A stretch of 64,000 nucleotides of DNA from Paraburkholderia sp. D15. Its GTDB lineage: Bacteria > Pseudomonadota > Gammaproteobacteria > Burkholderiales > Burkholderiaceae. The notes below the pieces were generated by a model. It saw only the letters and a list, made by a program, of their open reading frames with translations, was not told the DNA's origin and made no database searches. The stretch covers positions 1,860,001 to 1,924,000 of the forward strand of contig NZ_CP110396.1 of the NCBI RefSeq assembly GCF_029910215.1, written 5' to 3'. Below, in pieces: positions 45,173 through 54,390 of this stretch. Made by a program: the position numbers and the translations under genes. Within the stretch, counting starts at the first letter, position 1. Every line of letters begins with the position of its first letter.

Positions 45173-46732
45173 ATGAGTACCGTATCGTCGTTGAACGCGA
45201 GCCTGTCGTCCAATCTGTTGCCGGCACTGAACGCGCCGGGCAAGTCGGCGGCGCTTGCCGACGTCACGTCCGCGGACATCGACGCGGCGTCGCCTTCGAC
45301 GATCGTCACCATTCCGTCGGCGGTTGCCGAATCGCCGATCGTCTATACGCCGCAAGGGGCGTTGTTGGGTCTGGAGCCGACCACGACGTGGGCGCAAAGC
45401 AACAACACCGACGCCGTTTCGCTGGCCATGGCAGGCAATTACACGGCCAACACGATATCCGGCCAGTTCTACAACCTGGGTAGCACACTGCTCAATCGCT
45501 TCAAGACCACTGGCAGCGACTTTTCGCAGTCGGTCACGCTCGGTTCGACGGGTGCAGCGGGTGCTGCGAGCGCAATCGGCGCTTCGTCCACGCCGCAAGG
45601 TGATGCCAGGCTGACGGTCAAGACCGCGAGCGGCGTGACTGTCGTCATCGAGATGGATAGCGGCAACGGCACGTTGGGCGTCAGCGTGAACAGCAGCGGC
45701 AAGCTCAGCGACACCGAGCGCAGCGCGCTGGCCAAACTTGCCGATGGTTTCCAGAAGGCGATCAACGGACTGAGCGCGTCGCCGCCGACGGTCGATTTGA
45801 GTGGTTTGACGCAATTCGACACGTCGGTGTTGTCGTCGGTGAACTTGCAGTTCAATGTCACGGGTAGCGGACAACAAGATATCTCGGCCAGCTTTTCGCA
45901 GAACAGTTCGGCGAGAAGTTTCAGCGTGACGGATTCGCTCGGCACGATGAACGTCAAGGTCGATACGAGCAATGCCGCGCTGCTGGGCTCGGGCGCGCAA
46001 CACGATCAGGCTATCGCAAGCTATCTGGCGCAGTTCGACAATGCCAGCGCGCGCGGGCACGGAAACGCGCAACTGATGAGCATGTTCAAAGACGCGTTCA
46101 CGCAGTTGAACAGCAATGAGGGCACGCCGACGCAACAGCTTCCGGGTACGGCGTACGCGCCGTGGCTCGCGCAATCGGATCAGTCCATGCTGACGGGGCT
46201 CGCCGATTTCAGCGCTTCGATTACCGATACGCCGGTCTCGTCGAATCCGTACCGGCTAAGCGAACAGGACACGTTTTCCTATCAGGTCTCGCAAACCACC
46301 AGCACGCAAGGCAATCAATTCGACAGCCGGATTTCGCAAATGCAGCAGTCGCATCTTCAGGCGAGCTATCACCTGGCGTTGTCCGGCGGCGGCGCGCCCA
46401 CGCTGGACGCGACGTTGGCCTCGCAGAACTACGACTACATGCGGATCGACGACAGCGCCAGTAGTGCCGTCAACATCGCGACTAAACAGGGCAAATTGCT
46501 GGCGGCGACGCTGGATCAGTCGTCCAGTCAGTCCACACGCCAATCCGAATATGTGAAAGGCGTGTTGACGTCGGATGTCACGACGCCGACTGAAACGTCG
46601 AATTCAAAAGATCTGCTGGCGCTGCTGAAACCTTTTCTGGAAAACGATCAGGCCGCGCAGAACAGCGACGGTTGGCAGAATGCGCTTTCCAGCATTCACG
46701 GAATGATTTTTCTGAACGCGAACGCTGCTTGA
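45173..46732 (+). CDS. unrecognised 519-residue Ser/Thr/Ala-rich protein
   Basis: A single long protein with a strong ribosome-binding site (GAGAGGTC) before ATG 45173. It has no signal peptide, no cysteine that I can find and no transmembrane segment. It is rich in Ser, Thr, Ala, Gln and Asn, with alternating hydrophobic residues in places (ARLTVKTASGVTVVIEMD; VNLQFNVTGSGQQDISASF), suggesting beta structure. Composition resembles proteins secreted without cleavage, such as flagellar/type III or surface proteins. No apparatus genes are nearby. Function not assigned. Confidence 0.75.
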   Translation: MSTVSSLNASLSSNLLPALNAPGKSAALADVTSADIDAASPSTIVTIPSAVAESPIVYTPQGALLGLEPTTTWAQSNNTDAVSLAMAGNYTANTISGQFYNLGSTLLNRFKTTGSDFSQSVTLGSTGAAGAASAIGASSTPQGDARLTVKTASGVTVVIEMDSGNGTLGVSVNSSGKLSDTERSALAKLADGFQKAINGLSASPPTVDLSGLTQFDTSVLSSVNLQFNVTGSGQQDISASFSQNSSARSFSVTDSLGTMNVKVDTSNAALLGSGAQHDQAIASYLAQFDNASARGHGNAQLMSMFKDAFTQLNSNEGTPTQQLPGTAYAPWLAQSDQSMLTGLADFSASITDTPVSSNPYRLSEQDTFSYQVSQTTSTQGNQFDSRISQMQQSHLQASYHLALSGGGAPTLDATLASQNYDYMRIDDSASSAVNIATKQGKLLAATLDQSSSQSTRQSEYVKGVLTSDVTTPTETSNSKDLLALLKPFLENDQAAQNSDGWQNALSSIHGMIFLNANAA

Positions 46733-46966
46733 AAGACGCGATTCTGCCTCGGTAAATTCGGAACCGGCGGCAACCACCGGCATGGCGTGGTCAGCCGCGG
46801 TTAAAAACCGTCAATGCATTTTCGACAAGGCGATGAGCGTCCTGTTCGATAATCGCATTATGGGCGACGACCACGCGCGTAAAAGGCCACGCGAGAATGC
46901 GCACGCACCGGTAATGTCAAGGGATGCCGCATATGAGTCGAACGTGAGTTTTCCCGCCCGCAAAAA
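46733..46966. other. short intergenic segment
   Basis: About 235 bases between convergent genes. A 91-residue frame (46782-47057) runs into the LysR gene on the other strand and is not supported. Confidence 0.35.
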
Positions 46967-47839
46967 CTACCGGAAAATCTCCGCAATCAAATTCGCCACC
47001 GTCCGGATCCGCTCGCTATCCCGCAACGCCGGATGCAGCACCATCCACACATCCTGATCCAGGGTCTTGATGTGCTTCTCCACGCACACCAGATCGCTAG
47101 TCGTATCCCCCGCCAACTGCGCGAGCACCCCCAATCCCGACCCGCCCAGCACGCCATCGAACACCCCCATCCCATAGCTGCTGCGCAACGACGGTGCCGG
47201 CGCGCCGGGTAGGGTTTTCAACCATTGGGTCGCCGGATGGTCCGGCTGCCGGTCGTCATAGCCGACGAAGGACAGTTTGTCCCATTCCTTCCTGGCGATC
47301 GCCGCTTTATGGCGCAGATAGTAGTCGCGCGACCCATACAGCCCGAAGCGAATCCGCCCGATCCGCCGTACATATAGATCGCCTTCTTCGGGACACTCCG
47401 ACCACAGCGCAATATCCGCTTCGCGCCTCGCGAGGCTATACGGCCGGCGCGAGGTCAGCACCTCGATGGCCAGCCCGGGCAGCCGGTCCTGAAACGAGCC
47501 CAGCAGCTTCAGCAGAATGTACGACGGCCATTCCACCGCGTTGATCCGCACCGTGCCATGCGCCGCCGCCCCGCCATTGACGTCCGCCGCGCGCTCGATG
47601 CGGTGCGCCATCTCCTCCATCTGCTCCGCCCACGCCAACACCTTCGCGCCGAACGCCGTCACCGTGCAGCCCGACGGCACCCGGTCGACCAGCGGCTCGC
47701 CGAGCCGCCTTTCCAGCTCGGTCAGCCGCCGCGACAAGGTCGGCGCGCTCAGCTCGCAAGCCGTGGCGGCCGCCCGCATCGTGCCGCCACGGGCGATCGC
47801 CACCAGAATCCGCAGGTCGTCCCAATCGACGTGTTCCAT
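46967..47839 (-). CDS. LysR-family regulator, divergent from the ribose-type operon
   Basis: A 290-residue LysR regulator starting MEHVDWDDLRILVAIARGG, with helix-turn-helix MRAAATACELSAPTLSRRLTELE. It is divergent from the sugar transporter operon with 228 bases between starts. Two direct copies of TTTTGAAA, 15 bases apart, precede its start and may be part of its binding site. It is likely the operon's regulator. ATG 47839 is chosen; the frame up to 47875 overlaps the promoter. Confidence 0.9.
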   Translation of the reverse strand: MEHVDWDDLRILVAIARGGTMRAAATACELSAPTLSRRLTELERRLGEPLVDRVPSGCTVTAFGAKVLAWAEQMEEMAHRIERAADVNGGAAAHGTVRINAVEWPSYILLKLLGSFQDRLPGLAIEVLTSRRPYSLARREADIALWSECPEEGDLYVRRIGRIRFGLYGSRDYYLRHKAAIARKEWDKLSFVGYDDRQPDHPATQWLKTLPGAPAPSLRSSYGMGVFDGVLGGSGLGVLAQLAGDTTSDLVCVEKHIKTLDQDVWMVLHPALRDSERIRTVANLIAEIFR

Positions 47840-48067
47840 TTTTGAAACATAAGGTTTTGAAATTTGGCATAGCATAACCCACTTACCGAGGATAGGATTG
47901 GTTTTGCCATGCTTGCCAGATACTGGGCAGGCCAGCCACGCGGGCCTTCAGGGCCCTTGCTGGCCATGTCGAAGGCGGCGGGTACGGCGTTCCAGACCAT
48001 CACACGACCCAACAACGACTCAACGCAACGGCTCGCAGTCGAGCGAATGAGCGACACGGAGACATCA
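47840..48067. promoter_or_regulatory. divergent control region of the LysR gene and the ribose-type operon
   Basis: TTTTGAAA at 47840-47847 and 47855-47862, followed by an AT-rich patch, lie at the LysR end. CGGAGAC before ATG 48068 serves as ribosome-binding site of the binding-protein gene. No perfect promoter hexamers were identified. Confidence 0.4.
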
Positions 48068-49033
48068 ATGATTCGCCATTTCCAACCGGCGCGGCGCCGC
48101 GCCATCGTAGCCAGCGCAGCGTTCCTCGCTGTATCGATCCTCCCGATGCAAACGGCATTCGCCCAGGCGGCCCACAAGCCCAAGGTCGCGCTGGTCATGA
48201 AGTCGCTGGCCAACGAGTTCTTCCTGACCATGGAAACCGGCGCGAAGGATTACCAGAAGCAGAACCCGACCAAGTTCGACCTCGTGACCAACGGCATCAA
48301 GGACGAGACGGACACGGCCAACCAGATCCGTATCGTCGAGCAGATGATCGTGTCGAAGGTCGACGCGCTGGTGATCGCCCCGGCCGACTCGAAGGCGCTG
48401 GTGCCGGTTCTGAAGAAGGCGGTCGATGCCGGCATCATCGTGGTCAATATCGACAACAAGCTGGACTCGGACGTGCTCAAGTCGAAGGACCTGAACATCC
48501 CGTTCGTCGGCCCGGATAACGCGAAGGGCGCGCAGAAGGTCGGCGACTACCTCGCGAAGCACCTGAAGTCGGGCGATCCGGTCGCCATCATCGAAGGCGT
48601 GTCGACCACCACCAACGCGCAGCAGCGCTCGGCCGGCTTCAAGCAGGCCATGGCGACGGGCGGCATGAAGGTCGTCTCGCTGCAATCGGGCGAATGGGAG
48701 ATCGACAAGGGCAACGCCGTGGCGAGCCAGATCCTCAACGCGAATCCGGACGTGAAGGCGCTGCTGTGCGGTAACGACAACATGGCGATCGGCGCGGTCT
48801 CCGCGGTGCGCGCGGCAGGCAAGGCCGGCAAGGTGCAGGTGGTCGGCTACGACGACATCAACGCGATCAAGCCGATGCTGGCCGACGGCCGCGTGCTCGC
48901 CACCGCGAATCAGTACGCGGCGAAGCAGGCCGTGTTCGGTATCGACACCGCGTTGAAGGCGCTCGCCGAGCACAAGAAGCAATCCGAGTTGTCGGGCGTC
49001 GTCGAAACGCCTGTCGATCTGGTTACCAAATAA
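48068..49033 (+). CDS. rbsB: ribose-type ABC transporter, periplasmic binding protein
   Basis: A 321-residue periplasmic sugar-binding protein (RbsB/peripla_BP_4 type). A signal peptide (basic RHFQPARRR, hydrophobic core, cleavage near AFA-QA) is followed by the two-lobed fold: KVALVMKSLANEFFLTME, ALVIAPADSKALVP, NIDNKLDSD, ALLCGNDNMAIGA and VVGYDDINAIKPM are conserved. It captures ribose or a related pentose and delivers it to RbsAC. First gene of a five-gene cluster. Sugar identity rests on similarity and on the adjacent ribokinase. Confidence 0.9.
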   Translation: MIRHFQPARRRAIVASAAFLAVSILPMQTAFAQAAHKPKVALVMKSLANEFFLTMETGAKDYQKQNPTKFDLVTNGIKDETDTANQIRIVEQMIVSKVDALVIAPADSKALVPVLKKAVDAGIIVVNIDNKLDSDVLKSKDLNIPFVGPDNAKGAQKVGDYLAKHLKSGDPVAIIEGVSTTTNAQQRSAGFKQAMATGGMKVVSLQSGEWEIDKGNAVASQILNANPDVKALLCGNDNMAIGAVSAVRAAGKAGKVQVVGYDDINAIKPMLADGRVLATANQYAAKQAVFGIDTALKALAEHKKQSELSGVVETPVDLVTK

Positions 49034-49104
49034 GACCGCTCAGCGCGTGGCCGGCTCGTCCCGAGCGGCCACGCCGGGCGGTATCTGTCTGTTTTTTCCA
49101 TCCG

Positions 49105-50709
49105 ATGTCTACTCCGATCCCCTCCGTCGCCGCCGCCGCGCCCGTGTTACGGGTGCACGGCGTCGGCAAGACCTATGCCGAGCCGGTACTCGCCGACGTG
49201 TCGCTCGACCTCCACGCCGGCGAAGTGCTGGCGCTGACCGGCGAGAACGGCGCGGGCAAGAGCACGCTGTCGAAGATCGTCGGCGGGCTGGTCACGCCGA
49301 CCGCCGGCACGATGTCGCTGAACGGCGCGGCCTACGCGCCGGCCAGCCGCAAGGAAGCCGAGGCGCTCGGCGTGCGCATGGTCATGCAGGAACTGAATCT
49401 CCTGCCCACGCTCTCGGTCGCCGAGAACCTGTTCCTGAACCGTCTGCCGCGGCGCGGTCCGTTCGGTTGGATCGACCGCGCCAAACTGCGCGAGGACGCG
49501 CGTCACGCGATGGCGCAGGTCGGCCTCGACGCGATCGATCCCGACACGCTGGTCGGCACGCTCGGCATCGGGCATCAGCAGATGGTCGAGATCGCGCGCA
49601 ATCTGATCGGCGATTGCCGCGTGCTGATTCTCGACGAACCGACCGCCATGCTGACCGCGCGCGAAGTCGATCTGCTGTTCGAGCAGGTCGAGCGGCTGAA
49701 GGCGCACGGCGTCGCGCTGGTGTACATCTCGCACCGGCTCGAAGAGCTGAAGCGCATCGCGCGGCGTGCTGCCGTGCTGCGCGACGGCCGCCTCGTGCAC
49801 GTCGACGAAATGGACAATCTGAGCACCGACCGCCTTGTCACGCTGATGGTCGGCCGCGATATCGGCGAGCGCATCGATCTCGGCGAGCGGCGGATCGGCA
49901 ACGTGGCGTTCAAGGTGAACGGCATGACGCGCGAACCGGCGGTGCGCGACGTGTCGTTCGAGGTCAAGGCCGGCGAGATCTTCGGCATCAGCGGGCTGAT
50001 CGGCGCGGGCCGCACGGAACTGATGCGGCTCATCTACGGCGCGGATCGCGCGGATGCCGGCACGGTCGAGGTGGCGCGCAACGGCGGCGCACCCGCGCCC
50101 GTCAAGATCGGCTCGCCGACGGACGCCGTGAAGAACGGCATCGCCTTGATCACGGAAGACCGCAAAGGCGAAGGCCTGCTGCTCACGCAACCGATCGCGG
50201 CCAACATCTCGCTGGGCCATCTGCGCGCGGTGTCGAGCAAGGGCGTGGTGGACGGCCGCCGCGAGTCGGCGCTCGCCACCCGGCAAATCGACGCGATGCG
50301 CATCCGTACCTCGGGACCGGCGCAGGCCGTGTCGGAGCTGTCCGGCGGCAATCAGCAGAAAGTGGTGATCGGCCGTTGGCTCGCGCGCGATTGCTCGGTG
50401 CTGCTGTTCGACGAACCGACGCGCGGCATCGACGTCGGCGCCAAGTTCGACATCTATGCGCTGATGGGCGCGTTGGCGCGGGAAGGGCGCGCGCTGGTCG
50501 TGGTGTCCAGCGACCTGCGCGAACTGATGTCGATCTGCGACCGCATCGGCGTCATGTCGGCGGGTCGCATGACGGGCCTTTTCGAGCGTGGCGCCTGGAC
50601 CCAGGACGCGCTGCTGGCGGCGGCCTTCGCGGGCTACGCGAAGCGCGACGAGCTGCTGCACGCGCCGATCGAGCCCGACGCCCAGGCGCCCGATCATCAA
50701 GTCAATTAG
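49105..50709 (+). CDS. rbsA: ribose-type ABC transporter, duplicated ATPase
   Basis: A 534-residue ATPase with two ABC domains. The first has Walker A GENGAGKST and Walker B VLILDEPTAML. The second has a degenerate A-loop (GLIGAGRTEL), a perfect signature LSGGNQQKV and LLFDEPTRGIDVG. This is the architecture of RbsA/AraG/MglA sugar importers. It energises uptake through RbsC. It lies 71 bases after rbsB and 12 bases before rbsC. A 998-residue antisense frame here is a GC artefact. Confidence 0.94.
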   Translation: MSTPIPSVAAAAPVLRVHGVGKTYAEPVLADVSLDLHAGEVLALTGENGAGKSTLSKIVGGLVTPTAGTMSLNGAAYAPASRKEAEALGVRMVMQELNLLPTLSVAENLFLNRLPRRGPFGWIDRAKLREDARHAMAQVGLDAIDPDTLVGTLGIGHQQMVEIARNLIGDCRVLILDEPTAMLTAREVDLLFEQVERLKAHGVALVYISHRLEELKRIARRAAVLRDGRLVHVDEMDNLSTDRLVTLMVGRDIGERIDLGERRIGNVAFKVNGMTREPAVRDVSFEVKAGEIFGISGLIGAGRTELMRLIYGADRADAGTVEVARNGGAPAPVKIGSPTDAVKNGIALITEDRKGEGLLLTQPIAANISLGHLRAVSSKGVVDGRRESALATRQIDAMRIRTSGPAQAVSELSGGNQQKVVIGRWLARDCSVLLFDEPTRGIDVGAKFDIYALMGALAREGRALVVVSSDLRELMSICDRIGVMSAGRMTGLFERGAWTQDALLAAAFAGYAKRDELLHAPIEPDAQAPDHQVN

Positions 50710-50721
50710 TGGAGTATCAGC

Positions 50722-51723
50722 ATGACCGCACCAACCAGTCTGCCCACCGCGCAGAGCGAACCCCCCAAGAGCGCACGGCCGGTCGGCACGCGCCTCGGTT
50801 TCTCGAACTACCTCGGCCTGCTCGGCGCGCTGCTCGGCATGATCGTGCTGTTCTCGCTGCTGAGTTCGCACTTCCTGAGTTACGACACGTTCAGCACGAT
50901 CGCCAACCAGATTCCCGATCTGGTGGTGATGTCGGTCGGCATGACCTTCGTGCTGATCATCGCCGGCATCGATCTGTCGGTCGGTTCCGTGCTCGCGCTC
51001 GGCGCCGCGCTGACTAGCGTCGCCGCGTTGCAGTGGCATTGGCCGGCGCTCCCTTCGGCACTGCTCGGCATGGCCGGCGCGACGCTGACCGGTTGCCTGA
51101 CCGGCGCGATCACCGTGGCATGGCGGATTCCGTCGTTCATCGTGTCGCTCGGCGTGCTCGAAGCGGCGCGCGGCGTCGCGTATCAGCTCACCAATTCGCG
51201 CACCGCCTATATCGGCGATGCGTTCGATTTCCTGTCCAACCCGATCGCGCTCGGCATTTCGCCGGCGTTCCTGATCGCCATCGTCGTGATGGTCGCCGCG
51301 CAGTTTCTGCTGACGCGCACGGTGTTCGGCCGCTACCTCGTCGGCATCGGCACGAACGAGGAAGCGGTGCGGCTCGCGGGCGTCAATCCGCGTCCGTACA
51401 AGATCGCCGTGTTCGCGTTGATGGGCCTGCTGTCCGGCCTCGCGGCGCTGTTCCAGATCTCGCGTCTCGAAGCCGCGGACCCGAACGCCGGCTCGGGCAT
51501 CGAGCTGCAGGTGATCGCGGCGGTGGTGATCGGCGGGACGAGTCTGATGGGCGGGCGCGGCTCGGTCATCAGCACGTTCTTCGGCGTGTTGATCATCTCC
51601 GTGCTGGCCGCGGGCCTCGCGCAGATCGGCGCGACCGAACCGACCAAACGCATCATCACGGGGGCCGTCATCGTGGTGGCTGTCGTGCTGGATACCTATC
51701 GAAGCCGGCGTCGCGCCGCTTGA
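50722..51723 (+). CDS. rbsC: ribose-type ABC transporter, permease
   Basis: A 333-residue permease of the RbsC (BPD_transp_2) family, with about 8-10 hydrophobic segments. FVLIIAGIDLSVGSVLALGA and EEAVRLAGVNPRPYKI are typical conserved blocks. It forms the membrane channel for the sugar. The start has GGAG about 9 bases upstream, close after rbsA. Confidence 0.93.
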   Translation: MTAPTSLPTAQSEPPKSARPVGTRLGFSNYLGLLGALLGMIVLFSLLSSHFLSYDTFSTIANQIPDLVVMSVGMTFVLIIAGIDLSVGSVLALGAALTSVAALQWHWPALPSALLGMAGATLTGCLTGAITVAWRIPSFIVSLGVLEAARGVAYQLTNSRTAYIGDAFDFLSNPIALGISPAFLIAIVVMVAAQFLLTRTVFGRYLVGIGTNEEAVRLAGVNPRPYKIAVFALMGLLSGLAALFQISRLEAADPNAGSGIELQVIAAVVIGGTSLMGGRGSVISTFFGVLIISVLAAGLAQIGATEPTKRIITGAVIVVAVVLDTYRSRRRAA

Positions 51724-51760
51724 ACCGGCCATTCGGTGAATGGCAAGCAGGAGAATGAAC

Positions 51761-52693
51761 GTGTCAAAAGAGACGAAGCCGGGCCGCGTCCTGGTCGTGG
51801 GCAGCATCAATACCGATCTGGTCGCGCGCTCGCCGCATCTGCCGCGCCCGGGCGAAACGATCGGCGGCCATGAGTTCTCGCAGGTCGCGGGCGGCAAGGG
51901 CGGCAACCAGGCGGTCGCGGCCGCGCGCATGGGCGCGCAGGTGGCGATGGTCGGCTGTGTCGGTACCGACGCGAACGGTGCGCAACGGGTCAAGGATCTG
52001 GAAACCGAAGGGATCGATTGCAGCGGCATCGAAGTGCATCCCGCCCAGCCGACCGGCGTGGCGATGGTGACGGTGTCGGACGACGGGCAGAACACCATCG
52101 TCGTGGTCGCGGGCAGCAATGGCGAATTGACGCCGGAAGGCATCGCGCGTCATGAAGCCGCCGTCAAGGCGTGCGACGTGGTGGTGTGCCAACTGGAGAC
52201 GCCGCCCGAAGCCGTGCACGCGACCCTCGCGCTGGCGCGCCGGCTCGGTAAGATCACCGTGCTGAACCCGGCGCCGGCCACCGGTCCGCTGCCGGTGGAA
52301 TGGCTGCCGCTGGTCGATTACCTGGTGCCGAACGAAGTCGAAGCCGCGATTCTGGCGGGCCTGCCGGTCGAATCGGAAAGCGGCGCGCGGCGCGCGGCGA
52401 CCGAACTGCAACGCGGCGGCGCGCGCAACGTGATCGTCACGCTCGGCGCGCAAGGCGCGTATCTGCTGGTGGACGGCGGCGAGGGCCGTCATTTCCCCGC
52501 GCCGCAAGTGCAGGCGATCGACACGACCGCCGCCGGCGACACCTTCATCGGCACGTTCGCCGCGCAGATTGCCGCGCGGCAGTCGCTGGACAACGCTATC
52601 GGCCTCGCGCAACGTGCGGCCTCCATCTCCGTGACGCGCGCCGGTGCGCAGCCGTCCATCCCGAATCGCGCGGAAGTCGATAGCGCAGCCTGA
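51761..52693 (+). CDS. rbsK: ribokinase
   Basis: A 310-residue PfkB-family sugar kinase. GGKGGNQAVAAARMG near the N-terminus and DTTAAGDTFIGTFAA near the C-terminus (anion hole and catalytic Asp) are the two PfkB signatures, here in ribokinase form. It phosphorylates ribose to ribose 5-phosphate. AGGAG at 51749-51753 best fits GTG 51761 (7 bases); ATG 51755 is too close. It follows rbsC by about 37 bases. Confidence 0.92.
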   Translation: MSKETKPGRVLVVGSINTDLVARSPHLPRPGETIGGHEFSQVAGGKGGNQAVAAARMGAQVAMVGCVGTDANGAQRVKDLETEGIDCSGIEVHPAQPTGVAMVTVSDDGQNTIVVVAGSNGELTPEGIARHEAAVKACDVVVCQLETPPEAVHATLALARRLGKITVLNPAPATGPLPVEWLPLVDYLVPNEVEAAILAGLPVESESGARRAATELQRGGARNVIVTLGAQGAYLLVDGGEGRHFPAPQVQAIDTTAAGDTFIGTFAAQIAARQSLDNAIGLAQRAASISVTRAGAQPSIPNRAEVDSAA

Positions 52694-52827
52694 CGCGTTC
52701 GCCCGTGGCGACACGCGGCGGCCCGTACCGCCACCCCACGAAGGTGGTTCGACGTTGACGTTGATTCACCGGCGCGCTCGCACGAGGGCGCCGGCTCCCC
52801 GATCACGATCTCGACTGGACGAAAAAC

Positions 52828-53931
52828 ATGAAATCACCATGTCTAGGTATCCTGATGATGTCGATGGTGCTGGGCGGTTGCGGCGGCACCATTGCACCCA
52901 CCGATCCGCTGGCCAACGCGCCGAAAATCATCATCGATTCCGACTTCAATACGATGGGCGACGACGGTCAGCTGTTCGCGATGACCACGCAGTTGATGGG
53001 ACAAGGCAAGGTCAATCTGCTCGGCTTGACCGTCGTTACCGGCAACGACTGGCTGCTGCAGGAAGAATCGGACGCGTTGAAGGCCGTGGAGCGCATGGGC
53101 GTGCAGAACGTGGTGGGCGTCTACGGCGGCGCGGACTACCCGCTGCAATACGACGTGGCGAGCATTCGCGCGCAGCAGGCCGCCAATCCGCAGGGCTATT
53201 TCGGCGCATGGAGCCGGCCCGAGCCGACCCAACAGTCGCAGCTCGTGGCGCCGCCGGACGGCTTCGCGGTGTCGACCAAGCTGCAAGCGCAGAGCGCCTC
53301 GGATTTCATGATCCAGACCATCAAGCGCTATCCGAATCAGGTCACGATTCTCGAAGTCGGGCCGCCGACCAACCTCGCCACCGCCATCATGAAAGCGCCG
53401 GAGATCGTGCCGCTGATCAAGCGGATCGTCTACATGGGCGGCGCGATGGCCGTGCCGGGTAATGCGAACGCGGTGGGCGAACTCAACTGGTGGTTCGATC
53501 CGCTCGCGGTGCGCACGGTGTTGCAGACGACGATTCCGCAAGCCGTCATTCCGCTCGACGTGACGAACACCGTGCCGCTCACGCAAAGCGTGTATGACCA
53601 GATCGTCAACAACCCGGCCAAACAGACGGCGGTGACGCGGGCGTACGGCATCGCCAATGCGGGCGCGTTCGCCACCAATACCGATCTGTTCGATACGTTG
53701 ACCATCGCGTACTTCCTCGATCCGACGTATGCGACGCAGACCCACAGCGCTTACCTCGACATCGACACCACGAGCGGCGAAGATCAAGGGCACGTGATGG
53801 TCTACCCGGATCAGCCGGCCGCGGGCGCGTCGCCGAACAAGATTACTTACGTCACGCAGTTCGACAACGCACGCTTCTTCAATCTTTACGTCGATCTGTT
53901 GACGAGTCCGGTGCCGATTACGCTGCCGTGA
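52828..53931 (+). CDS. lipoprotein nucleoside hydrolase (inosine-uridine preferring type)
   Basis: A 367-residue nucleoside hydrolase with a lipobox signal (MVLGGCGG), so it is expected to be membrane-anchored in the periplasm or on the surface. The family hydrolyses ribonucleosides to base and ribose. The usual DTDxxxDD calcium/catalytic motif appears as DSDFNTMGDD, a longer spacing. VGPPTNLATA and RIVYMGGA are conserved blocks. Its location after rbsBACK suggests that it feeds released ribose to the transporter. Extracytoplasmic nucleoside hydrolases are uncommon. Confidence 0.85.
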   Translation: MKSPCLGILMMSMVLGGCGGTIAPTDPLANAPKIIIDSDFNTMGDDGQLFAMTTQLMGQGKVNLLGLTVVTGNDWLLQEESDALKAVERMGVQNVVGVYGGADYPLQYDVASIRAQQAANPQGYFGAWSRPEPTQQSQLVAPPDGFAVSTKLQAQSASDFMIQTIKRYPNQVTILEVGPPTNLATAIMKAPEIVPLIKRIVYMGGAMAVPGNANAVGELNWWFDPLAVRTVLQTTIPQAVIPLDVTNTVPLTQSVYDQIVNNPAKQTAVTRAYGIANAGAFATNTDLFDTLTIAYFLDPTYATQTHSAYLDIDTTSGEDQGHVMVYPDQPAAGASPNKITYVTQFDNARFFNLYVDLLTSPVPITLP

Positions 53932-54033
53932 CGAGCGACAGGCTGGACGTGGCTGAATCGAAGCAGTAGTCTGAGCGTGCGGGACGACGTAGTTTGGCGA
54001 TGCTGGTCCTAACCGACAACGTGGAGCCGGAAT

Positions 54034-54345
54034 ATGAACGTAAGCACCGAAACGCTCGTTGACATGCTGCGGGAAGTCGAAGCCGACGATCCCATCGATT
54101 ACGCGGACCTGCCGTTCGGCGAGCAGGAACTCAGGCGCCTCGTCATGAGTTCACTCGTCGAGCGGCATCAGCAGGTCGAAGCGGGCGACATGAGCGTGTC
54201 CGACATTCACGCGCTCTATCTGCTGAGCACCGCCAAGCTGGTTCTGGAGAACACGGTGTTGCATGCGCGGCTGCTACTGCTTCAGGGGCAACATGTGGAT
54301 GTGCAGGCGCTGCTGGCGCCGTTCACGCTGAAGGGCAAGTCCTGA
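54034..54345 (+). CDS. hypothetical 103-residue protein
   Basis: A small, acidic, mainly helical protein (ETLVDMLREVEADDPIDYADLPFGEQELRRLV; LYLLSTAKLVLENTVLHARLLLLQG) with GGAG-type ribosome-binding site upstream (GTGGAGCCGG). No signal peptide or metal-binding cluster. It is convergent with the Fur-family gene, sharing a bidirectional terminator. Function not recognised. Confidence 0.7.
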   Translation: MNVSTETLVDMLREVEADDPIDYADLPFGEQELRRLVMSSLVERHQQVEAGDMSVSDIHALYLLSTAKLVLENTVLHARLLLLQGQHVDVQALLAPFTLKGKS

Positions 54346-54361
54346 ACGAATGGCGTGGAGC

Positions 54362-54390
54362 ATGGCTCGCCAGGCGGCGAGCCATTATTT
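54362..54390. terminator. bidirectional intrinsic terminator
   Basis: Perfect 10-base arms ATGGCTCGCC (54362-54371) and GGCGAGCCAT (54376-54385) around AGGC, followed on the plus strand by TTATTT. It lies between the convergent hypothetical gene and the Fur-family gene and overlaps the latter's stop codon. Confidence 0.75.

Noticed and set aside
49147..52143. A 998-residue open frame on the minus strand across the ribose-type operon
   Set aside because: It lies antisense to rbsA, rbsC and rbsK, which have clear families; its translation is Arg/Ala/His-rich with no motif. Long antisense frames are expected in GC-rich DNA.
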